A stretch of 64,000 nucleotides of DNA from Solea solea (GCF_958295425.1 NC_081136.1:4727811-4791810); one strand, 5' to 3'. Counted from the stretch's first letter, positions 1 through 14,029 are shown. Made by a program: numbers and translations. The notes: generated by a model not told the origin, from the sequence alone.

Positions 1-1565
1 TGCTGCCAATGGAACTTTTAAAAAGGACATTTATCTCCCAGCCCATGAATCACTGAGTAAAGCCAGAAAATAATCGTTTTTTGTGGGTAAAGGAGTAAAA
101 GGTGAATTTGAAAAAGACTGTACACTCAAATCTAAAAATCTAAATCTGTTCGAGTGTTTTTATAAATAATTAAAACATAAAAGTTCTGACTTTTCTTCAT
201 CATTAAGAAGAAATCCCTAAAATGTAAAAAGTTCTAGTTTGTGAATGATTTTGAATAAATATCTGCTGCAATTACAATTATTTTGACTGAAATTGATGAG
301 ATATGATTTGCAGTCACTTTTTCATACATTTTAACTTGAAAAAACATAGTTTAAATGATTTTTGGTGATATTTTTGCAAATCTGTAACAAACCGATGTTT
401 TCTTTAGTCTGAATATGATGTGTAAACTGTAGGGCAGGACAAAATGATATGGAAATAGATTTGCGTCAATACATTCAAACAAAACTTTTTAAGAAGCAAA
501 CAAAGATGAACCAGACAATCAAAACTACACACATTGAAAATAAAATATCAATTTAATAGATTTTGAAAATAACACTTCAATAACACGTTATGATTTTGTT
601 TGGTTCATCTTTGTTTGCTTAGTTCATAAAGTGTTGCTATTTATTGTTGGAGATTTTTGCACCACCCGTGATTTGAAAAATGATTAAAATTTCAATTCAT
701 TGTACTTAAATCGATCAAATAAATCGACAGACTAATCCACGATGGAAAATAATCATTATTGAACACAATGCATTAAAGGGAGTTTCCAAGCAGTAAAGCT
801 GAGCGACTTTACAACAGGAAATAAAAAAAAAAAGGAACTTGGCAGCAGATCACAGTTGAGAATCTGCCAAAAGTGAGTTTTGGCATCAGCATCTGTGTCT
901 CACAGAGAAAAAGTCAGATGAGTGCAGGAGTTCGGCGGCAGGCAGTGAGGGAAGATGGCAGGAAGAATGGCAGAAGAAGAAGAATTAAGAAGAGGGAGAA
1001 AAGGGGGTGAAAAGACTGAAATTTTATCTATTAATAGAGCAGCTCTGGTTCTTGAGCTTTAATTCCACCCTTGAGGTTTTAAATAAGGTTTTGTGTCCCT
1101 GTCTCTTCTTTAGTCGCACAGAAAGAGAGATGGCGCAGCGGTGGAGGTTTTCATGAGGGGAATTTTGTCAAGTGAATAGGATTGAGCGCACGTCTCCGTG
1201 CGGAACACGTCTCGAGGGGAACGTCTACCGATTTCTGTCAAGACGATTGTGACAGTGACGCACACAGGTAGAGCGAGCGAGAGAGAACATGGGAACAAAA
1301 AGAAATAAAAAAAAAACGAGCAGTTGAAATCAGCCAAAGGCTCCGGAGAGGAACACGGCTAAAAATAAAAAAAATACAACATCAGTGCAAGTGCGCAACA
1401 GAAGCACCGAGTGTTCCCAAACATTTATGCCCACACTGACGTTACAAAACCACCGAGCACAACACAGAATACACTTCATGTGTACTTAAGTACAACGTGC
1501 ACTTTTACTACGCTACATTTCCTCTATCTTTGTGACTAGCAAATAAAATCAGAAGAAGAAGAGTT

Positions 1566-1746
1566 GGTATTATGGTCTGTATTTATATAGAGCTTTTCTA
1601 GTCTTCATGGGCTGCATTACACTACAGGTTTCACCCATTCACAAACAAGTGTCTTTGCTCGAGGACACGTACGGACTAGCAGTGCCAGGAATTGAACCCA
1701 CAGCCTTCCATTTGAAAGACAACTCACCCTACCACTGAGCCACCAT
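1566..1746 (-). mobile_element. tRNA-derived SINE, copy 1
   Basis: Read on the minus strand, this starts with an A-box-like TGGCTCAGTGG and about 40 bases later has a perfect B box, GGTTCAATTCC. That pair is the internal RNA polymerase III promoter of a tRNA-derived SINE. The body continues with a stretch shared with the copy at 14983-15160 (protein-coding potential none) and ends in a TATATAAATACAG-like tail. The preserved B box makes this the better-kept copy. Confidence 0.7.
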
Positions 1747-3802
1747 GCCTCAAACCTTACTACTCACTTTTTTAATACTTTTACTTCTAAAACTTAAATT
1801 ACTATTGATACTTTGGGGGTTCTCTTGGCATTGCAGCAGTTTCGGTAACGCGACTAATGTTCCCGTATCACCTTTTTGTCATTTTTCACTTTTTTAGTAC
1901 CATAATTAACATGTTTTCCTAACTTAAAATGTCATAAATATGTTATTTGTGATGTTAAAAATAGGTCTTCTTTTTTAAAACGTTATTAACGTGTGTTGGC
2001 AGCATTTTTTTTTTTAAAAAACGTTTTACATCACTAATGTCTTTGTAAGATTAGAAACATTTTGTTTCCTCTTCACCATCATTGGTCCATATATGTTTAC
2101 AGATATGAACCAAATGGTAGTTTACAGACACAAGGTTCCACCAGTGTAGGGGCTGCAAAAATTCCCATGGAACATTTAGAATATTTCCAAAATTAGCCAA
2201 ACTTAAGCTCCCAATCCTGTGGAAATTTGTTGGGGGGGAATTCACCATGAATGTGTACATTTAAGAACCTAAAATCTACAATATTAAAGAATGTTGTTTT
2301 TGTTTTTTTTTAGATTAATAACAATAATATCATGAATTGGAATTATTCTGAGTTAAAGAGAATCTGCAGCCAAATTTCAGTCACCCTGAAGAGTACAGAG
2401 TTCAAAACCCAACCCCATTTATAACTCGCTTTCCTCTCCAGTCTCATGGTGAACACATGAATTCTCCCGGGCTCCACTTGAACACACACGTGTCCTATCT
2501 CTGCCGTGCAGACAGGGAGGGGCTTACCCCCGCTCTGTCCAGATAGCACTAGACCCCAGCCACAATCACACTTAAGACACCGCCCTCCCCCGTCGCCACG
2601 CAGCCCCACCCTGCAGCCGCTGCCGTTATCTGGCGTCAGAATCGATGCAAACACAAAACAGGAAATACACTGGGATCCTTAAATGATCTTAAAAAACAAA
2701 AAGAACTCATGGAGCTTTTTCAATTCCTGCACTGCTTTTTCCTCGTGGCGTCCAGTCGATGGCAGTTAATCACTCCTTGTGTGTGTGTGTCTAACGAGAG
2801 AGGAGAGGAGCGGGGATAAACGGTGTGGGGGGGGGGGGGACAGCGTGACAGGACGCCAAGGAAATCACTAACTGTGGGGAGGAATAAAGACTCGGGGGGG
2901 ATGATCTATTGTTGTGAAAGTGAAATTTCTATAGTCGACACTTTTTTGGACCTGATATAGTGAAGCTTCTGCTCCCGTGCAATTGCATCGTTTCATATCC
3001 AGTCGCCGCTCCAACCTTTTCTCGAATGTTCAAATTGTCTTCGCAGATGTACGTACGTTACAACAGCAGCTGTTATCTCCTTCCATCTCTGGGTTTTTTT
3101 TGTTTTCGGCCATATGTTATGCCGCGGGCAATCGCCTCGAACAACGTCTGAGTCGGGGGTTTGTTTTAAGACCCTGTTAGACTTTTGTCTCCGCACCGTT
3201 TTTGACATGATTCTTGCAGAGGTGGCAAAAAAAAAAGGGGGTGGGTGGTGTTCAGAGTTTGTTGTGAGGACGGTTCAAAATTTATTTTACACCCAATCTA
3301 CAACAGGAGCAGCCCCTCATTTTGTCTTGGCTGGTCAGGAATCCTCCGACTCTCGCTCAGTGTCCCATTTACTCTCCTCCGTGTTTGTTTGTTTGTGTAG
3401 CCTTTATGCTAATTCTGTGACAAGTGGAAGAACCCAAAATGCAGATTAAGGGTCTACCGACATTGTTTTTTTTGTTTTTTTCAGAGATACCGATCATTAC
3501 TAGTTTATGAGGCTGAAAACAGAATTTGGAACTGACACTGCATACATTTACAACCAAAAATGCCTTCAATGTTAATGTTTATCAGTAAGGAACTGTCCTC
3601 TTCTGAGCTACGAGCAAGAATATATAAGCATTTATACACCTTTAACTCTCTTTTTCCCCTCTTGGATGTTAGGTAAAAGATTCTAATAATTAGCAGTAAG
3701 AGACTCCATGTTGTTTGTCAACTGTTGTCAGTTTAAGAAGCGGCTCGAGACCAAAATGTCCCACAGGAAAAGACGGTAGCGGAGCCATGGTAGTGCACTT
3801 TT

Positions 3803-4218
3803 GGCGCTTTTCCACTACACAGTTCCAGCTTTTCCATTAGTGATAGTTCCTGGTACCTTTTCTCTAGCTGCTCTGGTGAGGTTCCAAGCTGAGCTGAGCC
3901 TATACTGAGCCACCGATAGGTCAACCAGCATCGTCACAGGAAGAGTCATGAGTGCGGCATTCCGACATCCGTGAGCCGAATTGCAACCCGTTCAGTCGTA
4001 TATTAATTTAGCTCCGGTCACACAGGAAGTACTGAACGATTTTTAAATCAACTGATTCTAATGATTCAGTTACACCGAAAATAACTCAAGTCACTAGTTT
4101 GTGTCGCGTATAAAACCACATCATGCCAGTTTCACGCAGCAGTGCTATGACGACCACTAATGGAAAACGTTACCAAACTGTGTAGAGCCGTGCCGAAACT
4201 GTATAGTGCAAAAGCGCC
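3803..4218. mobile_element. MITE with GGCGCTTTTCCA ends
   Basis: About 416 bp bounded by inverted ends: the left begins GGCGCTTTTCCACTACACAG and the right is the approximate reverse complement, ending in AAAAGCGCC. It has no coding capacity. A related left end occurs at 40631 in vbp1 intron 1. The family resembles common fish non-autonomous DNA transposons; no clear target-site duplication was found. Confidence 0.6.
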
Positions 4219-5410
4219 TTTTGAAATTAATAAATAGTATCAGTAATGGTTATACTAAACTATACTATATTAAAACTAAACCACTGATACCGTTATAATC
4301 TTCCAGGTGGATAATTGGTCGACTGCCAATACCGACTGCTTTGTAGCACGACGAGGAAAAACCAGAATATGAAGGAATTTACGTTTTTCTGACAACGATA
4401 AAAATTGCATCGTCATCTCTTACAGACCTTGATAAAAGCATTTTGTTTGGGATAAATTAGAGCGAGACCGCTGTGTGCACCTGCAATCAGATGTCGTCAA
4501 CCAATGTGGGTTTTTCTGTGGCCAATGATGACGTCTGTGTTTAGAAATCAGAGCAGTCAACCCCTCAGTCTGATAAAATAGCACAGTTAAATGACAACAA
4601 AACAAATATTTTTAACATCAATTATGGTCCGCCTCCATTATCTAAATGTTATGTCTGCAGTGCAGCGGAATTATTTACATTTGAAGACGGCGTCGCAGGG
4701 AGACAACTGCGTCAAAATTGTGGACACTTTGTCCTTTTCTGTAGGAACCAAAGTGCCCCTTCCCCACTGTCACAGAAGTGAAATGTTGTTTTGAGCCCTA
4801 CAGTGTTTTCAAAAATCGACCGATTGACGTGATTGCACAGGATATGAACTCGTCAGTATTTGAAAATAGACTCTCTAGAATCTCTGTAAGTGCGGATTTT
4901 TCCTTTAAGAGCCAGTTCTCACAGGCAGTTATGTCAATATTGATGCAAATTTCAGGGTTTTTTTATGCAGAATCCATTACTTTACATCATATTAAATGCA
5001 CTGAAAGAGAAAATATATGTATTTTGGCTAAACACTTCAGGTTTGGACTGTGTGCTGAAGTCACAGATGGTGCCCTGCTTGTTGACCGCCTGTGCAGCCG
5101 GTGGGGTTGGAGTATTTTTAGTGCCCTCTGACCCTAAAAAGAAATAATTCACTGGAAATATAATTACCAGAAAATAAATGCTTCTTCAAACGTCACTATT
5201 AAAGCTTTGAAATCATGTTCATGATTATTGTTGAAATAAAGCTGCAAATACCAGATGCATGCATACACACCCATTCACACATACCACGTACATTCCAACA
5301 CACACACAAACACATAAAAAAACAAACACAAACAAGATCTTATCTGTGCGCTAGAGGATTAGTGCCACATGTAAAAAAAAATAAAAAATTAAAGAAAGTA
5401 TAAAATAAAT

Positions 5411-5795
5411 AGCATGAATTGGAATTCTGAGATTAAATTCAGAACTCTGAGACTAAAGTCAGAATTTTAAGAAAGTCAGAACTCTTGAGATTAAAGTCAG
5501 TATTTAACATTAAAGTCAGTATTTTACATTAAAGTCGCAACTGAGATTAAATTCAGAACTCTGAGATTAAAGAAAGTATTTGACATTAAAGTCAGAAAAC
5601 CGAATTCTGAGATTAAAGTCAGAATTCTGAGAATAAAGTCAGAGCTCTGAGATTAGTCAGAAATCTGAGATTAGAGTCAAAAAGCCAGAACTCTAAGAAA
5701 AAGTCAGAATTCTGGTATTAAAGTCAAAATTCTGAGAACAATTCAGAATTCTGAGATTAAAGTCAGTATTCATAGATTAAATTATTCTCAGAATT
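5411..5795 (+). repeat. Degenerate minisatellite (TCTGAGATTAAAGTCAGAAT)
   Basis: About 385 bp of imperfect tandem copies of a roughly 20-28 bp unit built from TCTGAGATTAAAGTCAG and AATTC. Units vary by point changes and small indels. The same motif occurs in reverse orientation in vbp1 intron 4 at about 42945-43245. Confidence 0.8.
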
Positions 5796-7446
5796 CATGC
5801 CGTTTTATTATTTTAGTTAATTTCTTTCATAACATCTGACCCAAATACTCTTCCGTATATCTGAAACAGCTGTGAATTTAAAAAGGAAGCTGCAAAAAAA
5901 CCAAAAACAACATAAACCTGAGCTCAATAACCTTCTGCAACAGCAGCAGCAGCAGCAAAAAAACCTTCTGACATGTTGGATAAAACCATCAGGACTTTGG
6001 CTGAGAACGACCAGGAATAAAATAACAACAACCTGACAATGCACTCATTTCACAGCGGCCTGGACAGTCTGAATGAGCAGCGGAGCCAAAAAGCCATGGT
6101 GAAGATGTTCTCACATGTGGGGTGAAATGAAACAACCCAACCAGGTCTGGACAAGAGTAAAAATAGAGTAGTTTTTGTCTTTTTCCTGACAAATACCGGG
6201 CAATTTGATCAACAGCAAAACTTTGTTCAAGCATGAAACTGAAAAACTACCAGAGGGAAAAAAAAGGGTTTTTGGGAAACATCTCTCCATAAAGCTTGAA
6301 TACACGCACACATTCCCCGATTTTGGTAAACACTAATCAACATTTTACTGATCAAACAAGCACTCGATTAATCGAGAAAACAATCAACAGATGAATTGAT
6401 GATAAAAAAAAAAAGATTTATATTGGTGTTTTCAGCTTCTTTGATGTGAACACTTTCTGAGTTTCTTTGCTTCTTAAAACAAATTGCTCATAACTGAATG
6501 AATTGGTTTTTGGTCAAAAAAAGATATCTAAGAACGTCATTTCAAGGTTGGACAACATTTTCAGACAAGACAACAAATCAATAAATCAACAGACTGATCG
6601 ATTATAAAAATAGCTGAATGAGAGGCAAACAGAAACTGTTGCTGTGCTCGTTTTCGATTTGTTTATTGGAAATAGAAAATAAGCGGACACTGGAAGAAAA
6701 TACTGTAAATCGCTGACATCATTTCAGACACCAAGGAAGAACCTGGTTGTGATTTTTACCACAATCAAGCCGGTAGTGCCACAGTATAAGACTTCAGAGA
6801 GTCACGACAGCGGCCGTCCACATTACATCGAGCCTGAACAACGGGAGGGATCGGATTCCTTTATCGCTTATCATCCACTCTCATCTCTTCATTCACGCCT
6901 CCATTAATGTGACTCCTGTGACTCTCACATGACGACCGAGTGCCTCTCATGTGACGCCAAGGTGTGAATATCACACAAAAGGTTAAGTGGCGGAGAAATC
7001 TCTCTCTCTCTCTACCCAACACCATACTGTAACTCCTCCAGCTGATGGACTTATTTACAAAAAATAAAGTATTTGATTCCGTGGATAAGAGGAGAAATTA
7101 GTTGAAAATTCAGAAACTACTTGTGAAAAGGGTGCGAAAATGGCGCTATTTACATGCCCCGGAGGAAAAAACGTGCGATTCAGACGCGGATGATTCACCA
7201 ACGTCCAATTATTTCAATTTTAAATAACCTAAAATAGACGGGTACGAAAAAGGCGGAACCCTGGGGTGCAGCTCGCCATCACCCGGACACTTTATGGGGA
7301 GCACATAACAAAAAAGTATGGAGTCGAGGTACAGCGGCGCCATTTCACCGAAACAGAAGTCACGGCCATGGATAGTGATCATGGACGTCTGTCTATTGTA
7401 CGTCACTATAAGTGTGCATTATGTTACGTGTGCTCCAAACAATTGT

Positions 7447-7482
7447 AATGAATGAATAAATGAATGAATGAATGAATGAATG
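7447..7482 (+). repeat. (AATG)n microsatellite
   Basis: About nine copies of the AATG tetranucleotide with one interruption (AATA). A similar short tetranucleotide run, (TCTG)n, lies at about 8203-8221. Confidence 0.85.
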
Positions 7483-8885
7483 AGAACCCCATGGGTGCTA
7501 ATGTTGTTGAGCTGTTAAAAAATATTGCACGTAAAAGCACGATTCATTTTACATTTGGTCTTAAAATATGTGAATAGTGATTCAAGATGGTAGTTCCCAA
7601 CAAGGCAGTTGGAACTTTGCCGTTTACACATTTCATTTAGTTTAATAAATGCTGTCGTCTCTCATTACAAATGCACAGTTGTTAAAAATAGCAGCGAGTA
7701 GGTGGCGAGTGATCACGCAGCGAGACAAAAACAGATTGAAAGTGCGTCAATAATCGTTTTATGAATCGAATCGCGAGGCACCTAAAGATTCCCACGCCTA
7801 GCGTGACAGCATAGCCTCTGTCGGGGCTGCAAATCGCGATCACGAGGTTGAAGGAAAGGTCCTGTTCTAGTGCGTCATTACCAGGAGCACCAAGAGATTC
7901 GACGCCACATCTTTGTCCCAGCAGCTGGTCTGAAAATCAATAAGGTGTTTACCCCCCATTATAGAAGTAGCACAGGTAATTTCTGTTACAGCCCGGTGCC
8001 TCGCGTTCCAATGACAGGCATGTACTTCCGAGTTCTCTGTGTATATGTGTGTGTCATATAAGGCACATGAGGCACACACACACAAACACACACACTCGCG
8101 CACCGCCTCTGCACTGGGACTGGACTCGATAATCAATTCCCCTCCATTGCCTCAGGGCGGCTACCGCCACAGATGGAATGTAATTGTGAGGGAAATACTT
8201 GTCTGTCTGTCTGTCTGTCTGTGAGCGCCATGGCAATCACTTAGCTGTTTATAAAAAAAAGATGGATTAAACACACAATATCTTTCGCTATGACAAACTG
8301 TAAGCAGGTGTGCAAGCAGACACGAACACAATCCAACATCGTTTGACCCTCCGTCGTTGATTTTTATGACGCTAATGTCCATAAATAGGAGAGCGTTCGC
8401 TGGTTAACAACTGGGACTTGTCCAAATCATGACGCTAAATGGTTCTGATAAGGCACTTATTTTCACCAGTGGTGCGTGAATGTCACGGTTGCTGGAGCAG
8501 CAGCGACCACGAAGTCTCGCGCGCTTGACGCCGCTGAGAGACTTGTGCCTGGGTTGTCGTTCGGTTATTGGGTCTCGATGCAAATACGCCACTGAGATCA
8601 TTCACAGCCTGCCGTCAGACAGTCACAGCTGCTGGCAGTGAATTTGTGCCAAAGGGGAGAGAGCGGCGAGGAAATGATGGCTGTTGTAGTACGCCCTGTA
8701 TGTGAGAGTCTGTGTCTGTGAACACGGCCTCTGACGTTGTGAAGAATCGAGGTTTAAAAGAAAAAACACAGGAAAAACAGCAGCCACAGTCAGGCTTCGA
8801 GGTTTTACTAGACTTTGAAACACATGGCTACACAGGTGGACACTTGTCCATCTACTCGGGATGGGAATCAAGAACCTGCACTAAT

Positions 8886-8945
8886 TGGTTGTTAACACAA
8901 AAACGCAAAGGGTGGCATTTGGAGATCTTCCCACACTGGGACTCG
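8886..8945 (-). mobile_element. Fragment of the 45.7-kb MITE family
   Basis: This short segment contains ACACAAAAACGCAA followed by GGGTGG and a CTTCCCAC...CTGGGAC end. It matches the reverse complement of the left end of the element at 45665-46227. It is probably a truncated or diverged copy. Confidence 0.45.
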
Positions 8946-9534
8946 TTTCCAAAAAACACTGTTTCGGGGCAAAATGCCAAAATGCAGTTTCCGTGTGGAT
9001 GAAACACCGATGCGGTAAAAAACTCTGGCAGATTTACAGAGACTTATCTCCGCAGCCCCTAAATTGGTACCTGCTCCTCATCGGTTAGTGTCCAACCAAT
9101 CATTCTCCAGACACTTTAGGTGATACAATCAACATGGAATTAGATTGGTGTCAATATTTTCAACACTTTTCACGAAGCAAGCAACAACTTTTTAAGAAGC
9201 AAACCATCAAAAATGAACCACAAAATCAAAATACAAATGATTTTTATCCATTTGAAAATGCACTTTTTGTTTGCAATGACCAGAATTTTGGCCGTCTGAG
9301 ATAAACACGGCGTCTAAAAAGTTGCGAAATTCAAAACCAACTCGGCGTATGGTCGACTGGACACGTAACAACACGAGTGGCGGCCACTTCGCTTGTGAAG
9401 CTCACAAGAACAAGGAAACAAGGATGCAAAACAGCATGCTAACAGGAGCACGCTACATACAAAGCACAATTACAGCTAGTCGGATCTAGTATCTGGGATT
9501 AAAGGAGAGATTAAGTCTTCCCCGACCATTCCTG

Positions 9535-9620
9535 TCATCGCCGAGGGGATTTGGCATTTGTACTTCTCATTAGCGTAACTCCTAGACTGTTGCCGATATC
9601 TAGAAAATTCAAAAAATACA
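9535..9620 (+). repeat. Dispersed repeat, also at 57105
   Basis: The string ATTTGGCAT...GTACTTCTCATTA...CCTAGAC...GATATC.AGAAAATTCAAAA is shared with 57105-57185, which lies in an intron of the lectin gene. The family was not identified. Confidence 0.6.
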
Positions 9621-10604
9621 AAGTGTTGGGTATAGGTCTTATTCCTAGATCTCGACGTGACACACAGAAGAATCCAATGTCAGACCTGTAAGTCAAACGC
9701 AGAGCGAGGGCTGCTTCATAAATCTGGGGCAGTTGGGTGTGTTTGACATTCAGGAAAGCCTTCATTGCCGTTAGAGAAGGACGTCTAGTGACTGAATGGC
9801 TGTTTAACTAGCTTACCTGTCCTACGACCGCTGTGTTCACGGTTTGGATCAGCTCGCTGGCTGGTTGACAAAGTAATGATCGAAACACACCGACAGACTC
9901 ACAAACTCCCCACATGAGAGGCAACACAACAAAACCTGACAGCTTGACAAGCCAGGATTTTTGCCTGCACTGTAAAATAACATAACAATCAGACGTTTAT
10001 GCAATGCAGCACTGACTGGAAATTCCACCTATAATGGCACTGAGGTCCTTGCTCTCCCACATAAGAAAAAAAGAAAAAGAAAATCAATAACCCACAATGA
10101 TTAAGCTCGACGTGGCGTATTGGCTGTAAAAGATCCGGCCAAGTTCACAGAGACAATACATGACTTTAGTTGAACGTCAGCAGCAGGAGCAGCAGCAGCA
10201 GAGGCCTGTGAGGGAGGAGGAGTTGACGGATGTGAGGCAGCTGAGCCGGAGCATCCATCAAACATCTGCAAGCTTGTGCCGACAAAGCCACTTTTCCCAG
10301 AAACTTCAGCACATTCTGGCCCCGGTCGTTCTCCCATTTTTAATGCATGCATTTATCCGATCAGTGTTTCCACCACTTTTATCATGGCTCAGTGTAACTC
10401 CAATGAGTTCTTCTGTGGGGAACATTGATTTTACTAATAAGCCGATAACCAATAGTTGACGTTTTTGCCCCTACATTGATCTGATTTTCTTTTTCCCTCC
10501 ACGCGATTAGTCGCTAACCAGTTATTGGGAAAACAAAACAGTCTGGCCGAATTATCAATAATAAGAGTGGGCAATTAATTCTGCATTGGGAAATGGGAGT
10601 TCAC

Positions 10605-10880
10605 CGTGTTCCATTTGAGAAATTGGCCGTATCTCAGTCTCGCCATTGTTAGCAATACCAGTTGATAAAGATGCTCTACGTGCTATTTTGCAAACCAAAA
10701 CAGTGGAGCAACACGTCTATGTTAAAATATGTTACAAAAAGAAATGGTAGCCTACTATGTGTATGAAACAAATAAAACAGGAGTGCTACTAAATGTACAA
10801 GAAATGGTGTTGCTCCCATTTTTGGAGATGGAAATCCGAGTTCCGACTAGACATGGAATTGATAACCATGTCTGCACTGC
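10605..10880 (+). repeat. Dispersed repeat, also at 22068
   Basis: Blocks such as TTAGCAATACCAGT, GCTCTACGTG, ATGTTTAAAATA-like text and CCGAGTTCCGACTA recur in the same order at 22068-22345. The two copies are highly diverged. It is non-coding and of unknown family. Confidence 0.6.
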
Positions 10881-11640
10881 AGTTCAATTATACACGGGAT
10901 TCTCAAGGAAAATAATACTAAATATTAATTATGTGAATCAACATTTATCAAGATTCTGAAAACAAGAAGCATCATTTGCTGATTCAGAAATAATAAATAG
11001 GCTATAAACACGCAGAATTATCAGCCACCTCACAAGGAAAACCAAATTCAACCTCGAGGAATATCTCTGCTTTTGCTGATTCTGCTCCAAACTCGCGCAC
11101 CTGCATGTGTCGTGTGAGGAATGTGCCCACAAAAATAAAAGCCACAGAAGCTGCCTCAGGAGAAAATATGATGCTGCATGTGCGATTGTTCTCACAAACA
11201 CCATCTGTGAGCTTTTACAACATACTGTCTACCCTCTTTTCTCTTTTTTTTGACTCTCTAGAAAAACGAGGAGGGCACAGAATGTACTTCCTAAGGCTGA
11301 AAACTCAATTAGAGAAGTTGCTTTTGACGCACGTTTCGTAATTTCCTGTCTCTACGTCCAAAAAAACCTGCTGGAGGTGTTTTGTCACCGAGTCAGAACG
11401 CGGGATGATATTGATGTAATATGAATGAATGGATGGATGGATGAAGGCTATCAGCGGATGGAGTGTGAGAAAGTTTGCTTTTCTTAGTTTCTGTTTCCAT
11501 AATAACTTAGATTAGCAGTGAAATTAGTGGTTATTCATGTCAATAAACTAAACGTAATATCACACGTAATATCTTCAGGTATAAATGGACATATAGCGAT
11601 TTCCAGAGATTGTCCTGAAACCAACTGTGGGGTTCTGGTA

Positions 11641-12200
11641 GGGCTGGGCGATATGGACCAAAACTGATATTGCGATATTGTTTGTTCGAATGGTGATATG
11701 CGATATTATACCGATATTTTGAAGAAAACGAGTTAGCTCGGTAGCTCACCGGTTGGCCGCTCAGCTGACAGCTGGAACAGCTGATAGCTGAAACCAGGCG
11801 TCCGGAGTGTACAACAGAAACCCGGAGACAGGAGACCACAAACCCGGAGACCAGAGCCTCGGTGTCAGACACGGTAAACAACAAGCCGATGATGTGTTTT
11901 AAATCCACTTGGAGCCGAAATCTGTGGTTAACAGCTGGTGCCGCTAGTACACATTTTATGCACCGTGTCTGCCACGTTTTCATTCAAATGTCTGTTGTGA
12001 TGCGTAGTGTGGGTGGGTATGTACATGTAAGGGGCGTGGCTGAGCAGCTGAACTGGCTTGTAGGCCAGCTTTATTAAATAGCGTTCATAAGGCAACATAA
12101 AAATTTAAAATACCGGTATGGCGATATTGTCTCAAGTACATGTCTTTCAAAAATATACTGGTATAACAATTACTACTCTTATATTGCTCATCGTTATTGT
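11641..12200. mobile_element. GGGCGATATGG-type dispersed element
   Basis: The left end reads GGGCTGGGCGATATGG and is followed by repeated GATATTG/CGATAT motifs. The right part, about 12110-12190, again has TACCGGTATGGCGATATTG. This GGGCGATATGG pattern is common in fish non-autonomous DNA transposons. A 147-codon minus-strand frame inside it has no recognisable protein content and is treated as spurious. Confidence 0.5.
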
Positions 12201-12722
12201 GGTCAAGACCACATAAGCAAGACCAAAACGCTAGTCGGTTTTCATGAACGTGTCTGGGACATAGTAACGTTAGTATTAATCACCATTTTTTTGACATGCT
12301 AGAGAGAAAAATTTCCACGTGGACGGCCCCTAATATTCACAGTACAGATTTGAAATCAGCATGACGTTAAATTTGCGTCTGTTAACCTACGGCACACTAC
12401 AGGATAATTTGGCCAGATAATCTGTTCAAAACAGCCTAAAAGCACCTCTGTTTATCAAAAGGGCCACAATGGGATGAGAATGTGGCCAATGATCTACCTA
12501 ATCTAGTGTGGGGCGGGGCTTAATGTGACAGAGCTCCTACACAATCTCTGCGAGAGAGAGAGAGAGAGGGGTTTTTAACTAAGAAAATAAATCTTTGCTG
12601 TTCAAACCCCTCAGGCCTGTGCAATCTTCCGACTGTCTTGTTCTCAGCCAGTTAGTGTGAAGGAACAGATAGAGCACAGAGGACCAATACATTATGTCTG
12701 CACACACACAGGGTGTACTCAC

Positions 12723-12852
12723 AGTCAAGGTGTTTCTTCTTGGGTCCACTGACTTCATGCGTGGTGGCTTTGCACACAGCTTTGCTGATGGCCGAGCCGG
12801 TCATGCTGTGCTGTGCTGCGGCGATCCGGTCTGTGATGGACTGGCCTGACAT
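12723..12852 (-). CDS. picalm: picalm exon 1 (clathrin assembly protein, partial)
   Basis: This is the first coding exon of a PICALM/AP180-family protein, which binds PIP2 and clathrin through an N-terminal ANTH domain and acts in clathrin-mediated endocytosis at the plasma membrane. The exon starts at ATG 12852 and encodes 43 residues plus one base, beginning [16 protein letters not shown] and ending with the family-typical GPKKKHLD. It stops at 12723 with an ideal donor (T|GTGAGT) in phase 1, the same break as in human PICALM. HS at residues 15-16 and SK at 23-24 favour PICALM over SNAP91. A T-rich acceptor-like site ending at 12893 lies upstream on the minus strand, so a separate non-coding 5' exon is possible. 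No later exon was found in the window. One oddity is Ser at residue 35, where human PICALM and SNAP91 have Met. Confidence 0.9.
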
Positions 12853-14029
12853 CTTCTCAGTTATCTATTTCTCTCGCTCTTATTTGCTTCTCCTACAAAC
12901 AAAAACAAAAACGCACAAATAACGATCCGATCAATGGATCAACTCCCCGCCGGGACACAAGTCAACGTGACTTCACTGTCAAGTGCAGGTAAAAGGGTTC
13001 AGTGATCAGAGGCCACACTGTTTGAGTCCAATTTTCTTTCCAGGGTGCGTAGAAAAATAGCAGTAATGTCACTGGAAAACAGAGAAAAAAACTGCAGGTG
13101 TGAGTTTCTCAAGCTGGTGACTTTTGATTTACTGGCAAAAAAAGACACTGATAGTTCCTTGCCAAAGAGAAAAAAAATAAAATTTTGGCCTATATTTGTT
13201 TGTTTTATTGACTTAAATCAACACTGCAGGATTCAAATGTGCTTAATTATTCTTATTTTTGAACGCTGAATTTCAAAACACTATCAACAGCTGCTTTAGC
13301 AACAGCTTACTTCTAGTTCTTAACAAAGTATTGTTTTCAAATCGCGATTAAATCGCTCTATTTTCTGACTGTTTGGCGTTCTATACCAATTTTTTTGAAA
13401 AATCAAAACAGAAACTTTAGACAATTTTGACTCTAAGAGAAAACCTTGAGTATATTTCACAATAAATGTTGAGCTGAAGCCTGTTTTCCTATTTTTACAT
13501 CGTTCAGTAAAATCGCGATGGCAATATAGGTTCGCAATTCGATATTTAACCAAATCAATCTGTGATTTTAACGGTTTTGGCACTGGTTTAATTCCACTCA
13601 CTAACTATCTAGCAAACATAAAAGTACTACGACTTAATCTAACGTGAGCTAGGTCTGTGTTAGCTAATGATTCCGTTGCAGCGCTGGAACCAGGAAATCG
13701 TCCCGCTGTGGGATCTGTAAACACCGGAGACACTAACTTTCTGGCCACAAATAAACATAGCTAACTGTTTTGGTTTCTTTTTAAAAACGCAGATGATTTG
13801 GTTTTAAATGTCACCAAACAGGGGGGAAATAGTCCAAAAAAGGTCCACGATATACGGAAAATTGATATTAAATGATAATCCGTGTGTGAAATCACAGCTT
13901 GGGAGAACAGCAACAACAATCTCGACAATCCAAAAAAAAAAAAAAAAAAAAAGGTTCCGAGTTCCGCCTCCACGTCAACTTGTTAGCCTGTTAGCTTAGC
14001 GGTCACTGGCGGCTCCGGAAAGTGTGCGT
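12853..14029. other. picalm upstream region, no gene seen
   Basis: This is a mixed AT-rich region upstream of the picalm ATG. It contains a run of about 20 A residues near 13931-13952 and no supported exon. The short frames here lack family content. Confidence 0.5.

Larger units (their letters stand above)
1..12722. other. Probable picalm intron 1; no exon recognised
   Basis: No coding exon could be supported here on either strand. Because picalm exon 1 ends at 12723 on the minus strand with a good donor, this stretch should be its first intron, at least in part. I looked for the next ANTH-domain exons and did not recognise any. The sequence is AT-rich and carries a SINE, MITEs, a minisatellite and short microsatellites, which are listed separately. 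The parts 1-1560, 1800-3800 and 4220-5400 hold only AT-rich sequence and homopolymer runs that I could not assign. Confidence 0.5.

Noticed and set aside
1566..1746. A functional tRNA gene
   Set aside because: A and B boxes are present but there is no cloverleaf; the body and tail match a second copy, so it is a SINE.
11540..11983. A 147-codon minus-strand frame
   Set aside because: Lies mostly in a dispersed GGGCGATATGG element and lacks domain content.
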